Source: Pseudarthrobacter siccitolerans
GTDB taxonomy: Bacteria; Actinomycetota; Actinomycetes; Actinomycetales; Micrococcaceae
Assembly (NCBI RefSeq): GCF_030823375.1
Contig: NZ_JAUSXB010000001.1
Location: 1,550,001-1,614,000 of the forward strand
Length of the DNA stretch: 64,000 nt
Direction of reading: 5' to 3'
Shown: piece after piece, positions 17,013-24,886 of the stretch
Layout of the letters: every line of letters starts with the position of its first letter
Position numbering within the stretch: the stretch's first letter is position 1
Program-made: the position numbers and the translations under genes
Notes under the pieces: model-generated
What the model was told of the DNA's origin: nothing
What the model saw: the letters and a program-made list of their open reading frames with translations, nothing else
Databases searched by the model: none

Positions 17013-17870
17013 ATGAACAGCGTGACCCTCAACAACGGCGCCGAAATGCCCATCCTGGGCTTCGGCGTCTACCAGATCCCGCCGGAGGAAACCCAGGCCG
17101 CCGTCGAAGCTGCCCTCGCCGCCGGCTACCGGCACCTTGACACCGCCGCCGCCTACGGCAACGAGGAGGAATTGGGTGCAGCGGTGAAGGCGAGCGGCAT
17201 CGCCCGTGAGGAACTCTTCATCACCACTAAGCTCTGGGTCCAGCATGCCCCCACCGGCAGCGTCGAAGATGAAACCCGGCGTGCGTTTGAGAGCTCCCTC
17301 ACCCGGCTGGGACTGGACTACGTGGATCTTTACCTGATCCACCAGCCGCTCGGGGACTACTACAGCGAATGGCGCGCCATGCAGGAGCTCAACAAGGAAG
17401 GCCGGGCGCGCTCCATCGGAGTATCGAACTTCCACTCCGACCGGCTGGTGGACCTCATCGACCACAACGAGATCGTTCCCGCCGTCAACCAGATCGAAAC
17501 CCACCCCTTCCACCAGCGCACCGGGGAGCAGGAGCTGATGCGCGGGCGCGGCGTCCAGATCGAGTCCTGGGGTCCGTTTGCCGAGGGCCGGAACAACCTG
17601 TTCACGGATCCGCTGCTCAGCGAAATCGCCGAGGCGCACGGCAAGTCAGTGGCACAGGTGGTGCTGCGCTGGCTTATCCAGCGCGACGTCGTGGTCATTC
17701 CCAAGTCCGTCCGTCCGGAGCGGATGGCCGAGAACTTCGACGTGTTCGATTTCGCCCTTACCGAAGAGCAGATGGGCCGGATCGCCACCCTGGACACTGA
17801 CGAGAGCTTGTTCTTCGACCACCGCGACCCCGAAATGGTGAGCCGGCTGGGCGGACACCGAGTGGATTGA
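17013..17870 (+). CDS. Aldo/keto reductase
   Basis: A 285-residue NADPH-dependent (beta/alpha)8 reductase. [18 protein letters not shown] holds the catalytic Asp and Tyr, [13 protein letters not shown] the Lys and [14 protein letters not shown] the His. [15 protein letters not shown] and [20 protein letters not shown] are cofactor-binding blocks. Similar to 2,5-diketo-gluconate/methylglyoxal reductase-type AKR5 enzymes. Start ATG has AAAGGA five bases upstream. It forms an operon with the SDR gene. Confidence 0.92.
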   Translation: MNSVTLNNGAEMPILGFGVYQIPPEETQAAVEAALAAGYRHLDTAAAYGNEEELGAAVKASGIAREELFITTKLWVQHAPTGSVEDETRRAFESSLTRLGLDYVDLYLIHQPLGDYYSEWRAMQELNKEGRARSIGVSNFHSDRLVDLIDHNEIVPAVNQIETHPFHQRTGEQELMRGRGVQIESWGPFAEGRNNLFTDPLLSEIAEAHGKSVAQVVLRWLIQRDVVVIPKSVRPERMAENFDVFDFALTEEQMGRIATLDTDESLFFDHRDPEMVSRLGGHRVD

Positions 17871-17900
17871 TCCGCTGCCTCCGCCAGCGGGAAGCCCGGG

Positions 17901-18575
17901 CTAGCCGGTCAAGGCCGTGTCGTCGTGGGCAGCGCCAACAGGCTTGGATTCGGGTGAGCCGCGCTGGCGGAGGTAGATGGAGAGGACCACCATGGACCCG
18001 ACGGCGAGGAATTCCGACTGCCAGTTCTGCAGGGTGCGGTTCCAGAACTCTGCAGACGTCACGTACTCGGTCCAGGAAACGGGCTGCTGGAAGTTCCTGA
18101 GCTGCTCCTCGTTGTAGGCGCTGTTGCCCGCTATGGACTGGACCAGCCAGCACAGGACGAAGATCAGCCCCATGGTGGTCCCTAGAGAATTCGAAAAGAC
18201 CGTGCGGCGCCAGCCGGCGGCCTTTGCCCAGGCCGGCGATTTCTCGTTGCTGTACTCGCCCACCAGCTGGTCTTTGTCGGATTCGGTTCCGGGCTCGTCC
18301 AGTTCCTTTGATTCGGGTGATCCTCTCTGGACCAGCCAGACCGTGGCAAGGATGTAGAGCAGGAACTGGAGGTATTCGGACTGCCAGTTTTCCGAGACGT
18401 CCACCGCAAAGTGGGAGGAGGTGAGGTACTGGCCCAGGCTGATTTCCTCGAGTCCGTTCGCGAGCTGTTCCTCGTTGAAGAGGGCATGGCCGGTCAGGCC
18501 CTGCCCCAGGAGGGCCAGGAGGAAGATCAGCCCGAAGAAGAGGCTCAGTCCGTTGTTCCGCAATGCTTTTTTCAC
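17901..18575 (-). CDS. DUF6766-type membrane protein with internal duplication
   Basis: A 224-residue protein of four membrane segments built from two similar halves. Residues about 7-88 (NGLSLFFGLIFLLALLGQ to WLVQRGSPESK) and about 129-212 (NSLGTTMGLIFVLCWLVQ to YLRQRGSPESK) share FNEEQL/YNEEQL, NWQSEYLQF/NWQSEFLAV and the terminal RGSPESK. The GTG start at 18575 is preceded by AGGAGG that overlaps the stop of the 27-residue gene upstream, so translation is coupled. The assignment to DUF6766 is from memory; function unknown. It is last in the reverse-strand run that starts with the molybdopterin oxidoreductase. Confidence 0.78.
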   Translation of the reverse strand: MKKALRNNGLSLFFGLIFLLALLGQGLTGHALFNEEQLANGLEEISLGQYLTSSHFAVDVSENWQSEYLQFLLYILATVWLVQRGSPESKELDEPGTESDKDQLVGEYSNEKSPAWAKAAGWRRTVFSNSLGTTMGLIFVLCWLVQSIAGNSAYNEEQLRNFQQPVSWTEYVTSAEFWNRTLQNWQSEFLAVGSMVVLSIYLRQRGSPESKPVGAAHDDTALTG

Positions 18576-18584
18576 CGCTTCCTC

Positions 18585-18668
18585 CTATCCGTGGACGAGT
18601 CCGACGACGGCCATGTAGGCCAGTCCGCCGAAAATCAGGATCAGGTACAGGGCAAAACTCCAACGCAT
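18585..18668 (-). CDS. 27-residue single-span membrane microprotein
   Basis: A small reading frame in the 95-bp gap between the lipoprotein and DUF6766 genes. Translation is MRWSFALYLILIFGGL followed by AYMAVVGLVHG: a positively charged start, one membrane-length hydrophobic stretch and a short polar end. GGGAGG lies 9 nt upstream of the ATG, inside the last codons of the lipoprotein gene, and its TAG overlaps the AGGAGG of the next gene. Such placement argues for real, coupled translation. It may be a subunit or modulator of the neighbouring membrane proteins. Confidence 0.6.
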   Translation of the reverse strand: MRWSFALYLILIFGGLAYMAVVGLVHG

Positions 18669-18670
18669 GA

Positions 18671-19108
18671 CTAGTTGCCTCCCACTTCACAGTTGTAGGG
18701 CGCGTCACCGTTCGGTGTGCACCCGGCTGCCGTGACCTTCCAGCCGCCTCCCGCAGCAGCCAGGAAGACTGCATCGTGCTCAAATTCCACAAAGGCGGCG
18801 CGCCCGTATATTTCGGTGCGCGTCACCGTTCCCGGCTCCTGGATCTGCAGGTTCCCCAGGTGGTCCTCGCAGGAACTCTCCTGTTCCTGGGCTGTCTTCC
18901 CGCGCGTATCGGATTGCAGCATGGCGCAGGCGGCGGACCAGTCGGACCGGCTCAGGTCCTGGTGGAATTCCTGCGCCGCATCGGCAGGGGCAGCTCCGTC
19001 GGGGGCGCAGCCGGATACGGCGAGCAGGGCAGCGATGCCTGCCACGGTCACAACGTAAGTGCCGGGCCTGCCAACTGTCCGGGCGTCGGATCTGGTTCTA
19101 CTTCGCAT
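18671..19108 (-). CDS. Putative lipoprotein
   Basis: About 145 residues. The signal segment TYVVTVAGIAALLAVSGC ends in the lipobox AVSGC, so it is probably lipid-anchored outside the membrane. The mature part (EFHQDLSRSDWSAACAMLQ, TEIYGRAAFVEFEHDAVFLA, GGGWKVTAAGC) resembles small NTF2-like extracytoplasmic proteins, with four further Cys that could pair. ATG 19108 has AAGGAG four bases upstream; an in-frame ATG at 19174 overlaps the HPP stop but would make an over-long signal peptide. Middle gene of the molybdopterin oxidoreductase run. Confidence 0.72.
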   Translation of the reverse strand: MRSRTRSDARTVGRPGTYVVTVAGIAALLAVSGCAPDGAAPADAAQEFHQDLSRSDWSAACAMLQSDTRGKTAQEQESSCEDHLGNLQIQEPGTVTRTEIYGRAAFVEFEHDAVFLAAAGGGWKVTAAGCTPNGDAPYNCEVGGN

Positions 19109-19173
19109 GCTTCTCCTTCCCAACTGCCAGTTTTTGGATGTTCCAGACCCGGCGTGGATTCCCGGCTGGACCA

Positions 19174-19698
19174 TCAGCCTTTCTCCTGTCCCGGGCGCAC
19201 TCCGAAAAGGACGTTCAGCCCCCAGCCCACCGCGGTGATGAGCACGATGGCCCCGGCCATGGCCGCCAGTTCCGCGGGGCTGGTCAAGATGCCCAGGCTC
19301 ACGATCAGGGTGGTTGCCCCTGCTGGTGGGTGCGGCGTCTTCAGCAGTGTGAGCACCAGCGTGGTCAGCGCCACGGACAATGCCCCGGCCAGCAGGAATG
19401 CGGGGTTAAGTCCGGCCAGGGGCGCCGGCGGGCGGTCCTGCAGACCGAAGGCATAAAGCATGGCGACGCCGGCCACCAGCCCAACGCCGTGGCCGGCGAG
19501 GGTATTGACGGGCCGCGAGGCCTGCTGGGACGGGGACTCGAAGAACAGCATCACTGTGGGCCCCAGGCTGGGGAACAGCCAGGGCTGGCGGAGCGCCAGC
19601 CCCACCGCTCCGGCGGCCGCCAGCACCACCAGCGACAGCACGGCAGCGTATATGGCCGCACCGGGGCGGCTCTTGGTCAGGCGGGAAACGTCGGTCAC
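19174..19698 (-). CDS. HPP-family membrane protein
   Basis: A 174-residue protein with about five membrane segments and the family-naming motif in LLKTPHPPAGATTLIVS, preceded by PWLFPSLGPTVMLFFESP. HPP proteins of chloroplasts and cyanobacteria have been reported to transport nitrite; bacterial members are otherwise little studied. GTG 19698 has GAGGAGG six bases upstream. It sits 41 nt downstream of the small helical gene that overlaps the molybdopterin oxidoreductase gene. An oxyanion transport role fits that context but is inferred. Confidence 0.85.
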   Translation of the reverse strand: MTDVSRLTKSRPGAAIYAAVLSLVVLAAAGAVGLALRQPWLFPSLGPTVMLFFESPSQQASRPVNTLAGHGVGLVAGVAMLYAFGLQDRPPAPLAGLNPAFLLAGALSVALTTLVLTLLKTPHPPAGATTLIVSLGILTSPAELAAMAGAIVLITAVGWGLNVLFGVRPGQEKG

Positions 19699-19739
19699 AG
19701 GGCACCTCCTCTAGGTACGGTCCAGGGCATGTTCTGTGC

Positions 19740-20201
19740 TTACTCGGCGACGATCAGGGCCTGGGGCGCGGCTTGTTTCATGCGGGTGGACAGCCACTCG
19801 AGCTGGGTTTTTGTCTCGCCCTCACAGCGGGTGACCACGGCGAGGAGATCCGCGTCGCGTAAACCCTGGGCGGCCTGCTTGACGGCGGTCCACGTGATGT
19901 CCACGAGGGAACCCAGCAGGTAGAGGTCCTGCAGGTCCCGCAGCAATCCCACCGCCCCCGAGCGGGTGCTGGACAGGCCGTCCGCATGCAGCCGCTCGGG
20001 CTCGTCGTCCTTTTCAACCTCGCCGTAGCGCTCCACTATGGGCTGCAGGGCCTGCTCGTGCTTTTCGCACTGATCCGCCAGGGACCGGCACAGGAAATAC
20101 ACGTCCGGCTCATCGCCGTGGCCGTCGGCCACCTGCCGGAAGGATTCGGCCAGGGTGTGTTCGGAGCGGTGGAGCAGCCCCAGGTAGATGGGAAGCTTCA
20201 T
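19740..20201 (-). CDS. Helical (ferritin-like?) hypothetical protein
   Basis: A 153-residue, almost all-helical soluble protein: LLHRSEHTLAESFRQVADGH, DVYFLCRSLADQCEKHEQAL, GLLRDLQDLYLLGSLVDITW and TRCEGETKTQLEWLSTRMKQ. Repeated E/H residues in a four-helix pattern (SEHTLAE, EKHEQ, GETKTQ) hint at a ferritin-like or hemerythrin-like bundle, but no firm family match is claimed. Strong AGGAGG motifs precede the ATG, which overlaps the oxidoreductase stop by 4 nt (ATGA). The tight coupling suggests a chaperone or accessory role for that enzyme (inference). Confidence 0.7.
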   Translation of the reverse strand: MKLPIYLGLLHRSEHTLAESFRQVADGHGDEPDVYFLCRSLADQCEKHEQALQPIVERYGEVEKDDEPERLHADGLSSTRSGAVGLLRDLQDLYLLGSLVDITWTAVKQAAQGLRDADLLAVVTRCEGETKTQLEWLSTRMKQAAPQALIVAE

Positions 20202-22690
20202 GGCCTTTCCTCCTCCTTGGGGGCCACAGCCGGCGGTTCAGTGGGGGTAATCGTCTCACTCACTTCACTGGCTGCCCCGCCCACCGTTGCGGGCACCCGG
20301 CCTGCACGGGCGGGACGGGATGCGGTGGTGGTGGGCGCTGGTGCCGGGCCGGTGGCGTCACTGACTTTCGTGACCCGCACCGCGGCGGTCTTGTAAACGG
20401 GCTGCTTCGATACCGGGTCCCACTCGGTCAAGGTCAGTTCATTGGCCGCCCGCGGGCGCTGCTGCGGATCGGCGTCGGTGGGGTCCGCAATGTCCCAATA
20501 CCCGTAGTGGAAGGGTGCAAAGACAGTGCCGGTACGGATGTTGGCGATCCGCACCGGGGCGAAGAGGTGGCCGCGGCGGGATTCGACCCGTACCACGTCG
20601 CCCTCCCCCAACCCCAGCGCACCGGCATCGCTCTCCGCCATCTCCACCCACATGGCCGGGGCAGCATCCTGCAGCTGCGGCGAGCGGCCCGTCTTGGTGC
20701 GGGTATGGAAGTGGTAGGCCGTCCGGCCCGTGGTGTAGCGGAAGGGGTACTCGCCGTCGGGGGTTTCGTGCGCGCCCTGGTACGCCGCTGTTTTGAAGAT
20801 GGCACGCCCGTTCGGTGCCATAGCTTTGTACGCCTGCTCCCCCACGGTGGCTCCGGTGGTGAGGTCGTGGCCGTATTCTTCGGCGACATCGGCGTGGGTG
20901 GGAAAGACCCCGTCCCCGTACAACCGGTCTGTACCGTTCGGGTGTTCCTCGTTGACCGGCCAAGGGATGCCGCTTCCGCCACGCAGCCGCTCATAACTGA
21001 GGCCGGTGTAGTCGCACAGCCGGCCTTTGCTGCACTCGCGCCAGGCGTTGAATCCGTCCTCAGGGCCTTCCCAGTCCAGCAGCGGACGGCCGGAGTTGGT
21101 GCGGAAGTCCATCCGCCGGGAGTAGTCCAGGAAAATCTGGAGGTCGCTGCGGGCCTGGCCGGGCGGTTCCACTGCCTGCTCGGACAGGTGGACAGTGCGG
21201 TTAACGTTGGTGAACGTCCCGGTCTTTTCCCCCCAGGCGGCAGCAGGGAGGACCACGTCGGCATACTTGGTTGTCTCGGTCAGGTAGAGGTCCTGCACCA
21301 CCAGGAAGAGCTCTGGTTTGGCCAGGATTTCGCGGATCCGGGGCAGCTGCGGCATCGACACGGCAGGATTGGTGGCGGAGATCCACAGGAACTTGATGGA
21401 GCCCTGCTCGGCGTAACGGAAGATCTGCGCTGCGTGGGTGGGCGGGGCCCAGTGCGGGATAACGAGTTCGTCCACGTCCCACAGCTCGGCCAGCTGTTTG
21501 ATGTGCTCGGAATTCTCCCAATTGCGAAAGCCCGGCAGATCGCCGTCGGCCCCTGCCTCGCGGGTGTTCTGGGCGGTGGGTTGGCCGTTCATCTGCAGGA
21601 TTCCGCAGCCTGGCTTGCCGATCATGCCGCGCAGCAGGTGCAGGTTGTTGACCTGGCAGGACGAGGCGGTGGCCTGGGCGGACTGGTAGAAGCCCTGCAG
21701 CACCGTGGAGAGTACCCGCTGCGAGGTCCCGAAAATCCGGGCCGCTTCCACCACCGCGGCCGCATCCACTCCACATTCGGCCGCAACGGCCTCCGGTGTC
21801 CAGGCCTCGATTTTGTCCGCCAGATCCTCGAAGCGGAGCGTATGCGCGGCGATGTAGTCCTGATCAATCCACCCGTTGCGGATCACTTCGCGGAGCAGTC
21901 CGTGCATCAGTGCCAGGTTGGTGCCCGGCCGTACGGGCAGGTGAACGTCGGCGTGCCGGGCCACTTCGGTGGAGCGCGGGTCCACACACACCACCAACGG
22001 TTTGTTGGGCCCGGAGATCCGGTCCAGGACCCGGGCCCACAGCACCGTCTGGGTCTCGGCCATGTTATGGCCGTAGAGGAAGATCGCGTCGCACTCGTCG
22101 ATGTCCGTGTAGCTGCCGGGCTGCCCGTCCGAGCCGAAGGACTCCTTCATCGCTGCCGCGGCCGTGGCCGTGCACAGCCGCGTGTTCCCGTCCATGTGCG
22201 GGGTCCCGAGTCCGGCCTTGCCGATGATGCCCAGGGCGTAGTACTCCTCCAGGAACAGCTGGCCGGACGTGTAGAAGCCGTGGCTCAGCGGCCCCTTCTC
22301 GTCCAGCAATGCCTTGCTGCGGGAAACGATCCGGTCCATGGCGGTGTCCCAGTCGGTCTCCACGAGTTCCCCGTTTTCGCGGATCAGGGGCCGGGTCAGC
22401 CTGTCCTTGTTGCTGACCCCCTGCCAGGAGGCGAAGAGTCCCTTGGGACCGAGCCGGCCGTGGTTGACCACATCGATCGCCCGGCCCCTGACGCCCACCA
22501 TGGTGCCGTCCTTGACGGCGATGTCGATGCCGCAGCCGTTGCTGCATAGGACACAAGCGGACTGTACCCACCGGTCCACGTTCTGCTCGGTCAGCCCGGT
22601 GGCGAGGACCTGGTCCACCCGAACGGGCCACCGCTCCCCCCGGGCAAATGGCGTACGGGTCCCCCAGATGTCAGCGATCCGGTCCACCAT
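20198..22690 (-). CDS. Molybdopterin-dependent oxidoreductase (nitrate reductase/formate dehydrogenase-like)
   Basis: About 830 residues. The N-terminal Fe-S region reads SACVLCSNGCGIDIAV (Cys-x2-Cys-x3-Cys) and after exactly 27 residues NHGRLGPKGLF, where the fourth cluster Cys of most relatives is Gly. HMDGNTRLCTATAAAA carries the likely Cys ligand of Mo. MopB blocks (LYGHNMAETQ, GKPGCGILQMNGQPTAQN, VVLPAAAWGEKTGTFTNVNR) and the C-terminal dinucleotide-binding domain (GDVVRVESRRGHLFAPVRI, FAPFHYGYWD) follow; a Pro/Ala/Thr-rich tail ends it. No Tat signal, so cytoplasmic. ATG 22690 follows AAAGGA; an ATG at 22717 has no spaced site. First gene of the operon-like run. Confidence 0.87.
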   Translation of the reverse strand: MVDRIADIWGTRTPFARGERWPVRVDQVLATGLTEQNVDRWVQSACVLCSNGCGIDIAVKDGTMVGVRGRAIDVVNHGRLGPKGLFASWQGVSNKDRLTRPLIRENGELVETDWDTAMDRIVSRSKALLDEKGPLSHGFYTSGQLFLEEYYALGIIGKAGLGTPHMDGNTRLCTATAAAAMKESFGSDGQPGSYTDIDECDAIFLYGHNMAETQTVLWARVLDRISGPNKPLVVCVDPRSTEVARHADVHLPVRPGTNLALMHGLLREVIRNGWIDQDYIAAHTLRFEDLADKIEAWTPEAVAAECGVDAAAVVEAARIFGTSQRVLSTVLQGFYQSAQATASSCQVNNLHLLRGMIGKPGCGILQMNGQPTAQNTREAGADGDLPGFRNWENSEHIKQLAELWDVDELVIPHWAPPTHAAQIFRYAEQGSIKFLWISATNPAVSMPQLPRIREILAKPELFLVVQDLYLTETTKYADVVLPAAAWGEKTGTFTNVNRTVHLSEQAVEPPGQARSDLQIFLDYSRRMDFRTNSGRPLLDWEGPEDGFNAWRECSKGRLCDYTGLSYERLRGGSGIPWPVNEEHPNGTDRLYGDGVFPTHADVAEEYGHDLTTGATVGEQAYKAMAPNGRAIFKTAAYQGAHETPDGEYPFRYTTGRTAYHFHTRTKTGRSPQLQDAAPAMWVEMAESDAGALGLGEGDVVRVESRRGHLFAPVRIANIRTGTVFAPFHYGYWDIADPTDADPQQRPRAANELTLTEWDPVSKQPVYKTAAVRVTKVSDATGPAPAPTTTASRPARAGRVPATVGGAASEVSETITPTEPPAVAPKEEERP

Positions 22691-22949
22691 GGCCGTTTTT
22701 CCTTTCGTCCGGGACATCCTTGTCCGAGTTCCAACGCACCGCGGGTGACCGGTTGAAAGTACTGTTTACGCAGGTCAGCCGTAAGATCATCCCGTGATTG
22801 ACAGTAGCCTTACCATTCCGGCGAGTAAAGCACCGCCGCTTCCAGTGCTTACGTCACAGGAGAGATTTGTCCCGGAGATTCTTTTTCCAGATCGGGGCAG
22901 GCAGTAGGCTTCACGAATACTGACCTGTTGGGGCAGGGCTGGGGGAACA

Positions 22950-24629
22950 ATGTTTTTTAAGTGGCTCGCGCGCTACTTCCGCACGCTGGGGACCAGGGGC
23001 CGAACGGTCATGTTCCAGCTTCCGCTGTCCATCACCATGCTGCTGGTCCTCGTCCTGGCGGCGGTCCTGCACCCGGATTTCGAGTGGGCCGGACCATTCC
23101 CCTATACCTTGTGGGGCCATCTCGTCCTGCTGGCCGCCTGCGCCCTGGTGCCGTGGGAACGGTTTCCGAAACGGGCAACCCTCATCATCCCGGTGCTGGA
23201 CTGCCTCGCCATTGGCCTGTCCCGCGAAGCCGGCGACCAATACCTGGCCGTGCTCGGCTTCCTCCTGGTCTTTCCGGTCGTCTGGTTGTCCCACGGCCCG
23301 CAGCGCAGCGGGATAATCATTGCTGTGCTGGCTGCCTTCCTCAGCGTCGCGCTTCCGCCGGCAATCCTTGGCACGGGCTACACGAGCGCCTCCTTCATCC
23401 GGATTGTGCTGCTGCCGGTCATCCTGACAGCGATGGCAATTACCACCTATGGACTTGCCGAGGCCCTCCGCCAGCAGCGGCTCCTGCTGGAAAAACAGGA
23501 AGTCGAGGTCCGGCGGCTGCTGGCAGCCAGCGAGGACCGGGAGCAGCTGCTGGGCACCGTCATGGACACCGTCAGTGTCACGGTCTGCGCCCTCGACGAC
23601 AAAGGCCGCACCATCCTCACCAACCAACATCAGGCCAGTCACCCCGCCGGAGCCATCTGCGCGGAGCCACGTGCAGGTGACGGTCCAGGCCTACCGGTCT
23701 ACGGCATTGACCGGAAACAGCCCCTTCCCCCGGAGCGGCACCCACGCACCCGGGCGGCGCGAGGTGAGCCCTTTACCGATGAACTGGTGTGGATCGGCAG
23801 TGGAACCGGCCAGCGCGCATACTCGGCCACCTGCAGGCTGATCAGAACTCCGGACGGCCGGCATTACGGGGCTGTCCTGGCCCTAACCGACGTCACCGCA
23901 CTTGTTGAGGCGCTCTCTGCCAAGGACCAGTTTGTCGCAAGTGTCTCCCATGAGCTCAGGACGCCGCTGACATCGATCCTGGGCTACCTGGCCCTGGCCA
24001 TGGATGACGACAGTCTTGATCCCGACGTCGAACATTGCCTGGGCGTGGCCAAACGCAACGCTGAGCGCCTGCTGACCCTGGTGGGCGACCTGCTCACCAC
24101 AGCCTCCGGCACAGTGACCGTCACTCCCCGCCCGGCTGACCTGGCCGAAGTTGCCGCGCAGAGTGTTGAAGCCGCCCGTCCCCGGGCCAAGGCCGGAGGC
24201 GTCACCGTGCACCTGCAAGCAGAAGGTCCGGCCACCGGGCGCTTCGACCCTGACCGGCTGGGGCAGGCGATAGACAACCTGGTGTCGAACGCCATCAAAT
24301 ACACTCCTTCCGGCGGTTCTGTCACAGTCCGCGTCAGCACCAGCGGACAGAATCTCACCTGCGAGGTGGCCGATACCGGAGCCGGGATGACCGAGGAAGA
24401 TCTGGCCCAGGCGTTCACCCGCTTCTTCCGCACCGCCAAAGCCCACTCCTCCGCCATTCCCGGCGCCGGCCTGGGACTCGCGATCACCAGGGCCATCATC
24501 GAAAACCACCGGGGAAGCATCACCCTCACGAGCACCCACGGAAAAGGAACCACTGCAACAATCACGCTGCCGGACGCGGACGTCGTGGCCCGCCCCCTGG
24601 TTTCTGCCCGGGACAGTTCCACAACTTGA
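22950..24629 (+). CDS. Membrane sensor histidine kinase without adjacent response regulator
   Basis: A 559-residue kinase. About five to six N-terminal membrane segments (LPLSITMLLVLVLAAVL to FIRIVLLPVILTAMAITTYG) form a MASE-like sensor. A coiled stretch and a PAS-like region (LLGTVMDTVSVTVCALDDKG) follow. HisKA is FVASVSHELRTPLTSILGYL; the ATPase has QAIDNLVSNAIKYTPSGG, VADTGAGMTEED and GAGLGLAITRAII. GGGGGA lies 3 nt before the ATG. No receiver gene is next to it. Four CTTGA elements at multiples of 11 nt begin at its stop codon. Confidence 0.9.
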   Translation: MFFKWLARYFRTLGTRGRTVMFQLPLSITMLLVLVLAAVLHPDFEWAGPFPYTLWGHLVLLAACALVPWERFPKRATLIIPVLDCLAIGLSREAGDQYLAVLGFLLVFPVVWLSHGPQRSGIIIAVLAAFLSVALPPAILGTGYTSASFIRIVLLPVILTAMAITTYGLAEALRQQRLLLEKQEVEVRRLLAASEDREQLLGTVMDTVSVTVCALDDKGRTILTNQHQASHPAGAICAEPRAGDGPGLPVYGIDRKQPLPPERHPRTRAARGEPFTDELVWIGSGTGQRAYSATCRLIRTPDGRHYGAVLALTDVTALVEALSAKDQFVASVSHELRTPLTSILGYLALAMDDDSLDPDVEHCLGVAKRNAERLLTLVGDLLTTASGTVTVTPRPADLAEVAAQSVEAARPRAKAGGVTVHLQAEGPATGRFDPDRLGQAIDNLVSNAIKYTPSGGSVTVRVSTSGQNLTCEVADTGAGMTEEDLAQAFTRFFRTAKAHSSAIPGAGLGLAITRAIIENHRGSITLTSTHGKGTTATITLPDADVVARPLVSARDSSTT

Positions 24630-24679
24630 GCCATTCTTGAGCAAGTCTTGATCGCACCTGCCCCGGCTCTTGAGCAACG
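24625..24679 (+). promoter_or_regulatory. Five-block 11-nt repeat array (CTTGA at 24625, 24636, 24647, 24669)
   Basis: CTTGAGC, CTTGAGC, CTTGATC and CTTGAGC start at offsets 0, 11, 22 and 44; the block at offset 33 is degenerate (CTGCCCC). The array begins on the stop codon of the histidine kinase gene and is followed by GTATTC, a weak -10 candidate. The same offsets recur at 45648. Phase-locked 11-nt direct repeats are typical OmpR-family binding sites. No same-strand coding region follows before 26198. Confidence 0.5.
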
Positions 24680-24689
24680 CCGTGCAGAG

Positions 24690-24820
24690 TATTCGGTGTA
24701 AGGCCTGAAGCGCGCGGCAACTGCAACTGGGATCTGGGCCCGGTAGCGCCAGGGCCTTAATTCGGAAACAACCGAAGGTCTTAGCGCTTGGCGGTGTCGA
24801 GAAGCCGGCACCGCCAGGCG
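24690..24820 (+). ncRNA. Candidate small RNA downstream of the repeat array
   Basis: This part of the gap 24630-24886 has no credible coding frame on the forward strand, yet follows a promoter-like repeat array and ends with the 8-bp hairpin at 24789-24816. TTCGG-AAACAA-CCGAA forms an internal stem-loop. The existence and ends of a transcript are inference from layout only. Confidence 0.25.
24789..24816. terminator. Hairpin between histidine kinase and CDF genes
   Basis: TGGCGGTG (24789-24796) and CACCGCCA (24809-24816) form an 8-bp stem with a 12-nt loop, followed on the forward strand by a short ATCTTTC tract. It lies 70 nt beyond the stop of the reverse-strand CDF gene and could serve either direction. 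Confidence 0.45.
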
Positions 24821-24886
24821 GATCTTTCACACCAGGGTTTCCGCAGCTGTGCCAGCCCGACTGGCTCCCGCAGCAAAGGAACGCTT

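Noticed and set aside
20507..22549. 680-codon forward frame opposite the molybdopterin oxidoreductase
   Set aside because: Composition shadow; the reverse strand encodes clear MopB motifs throughout.
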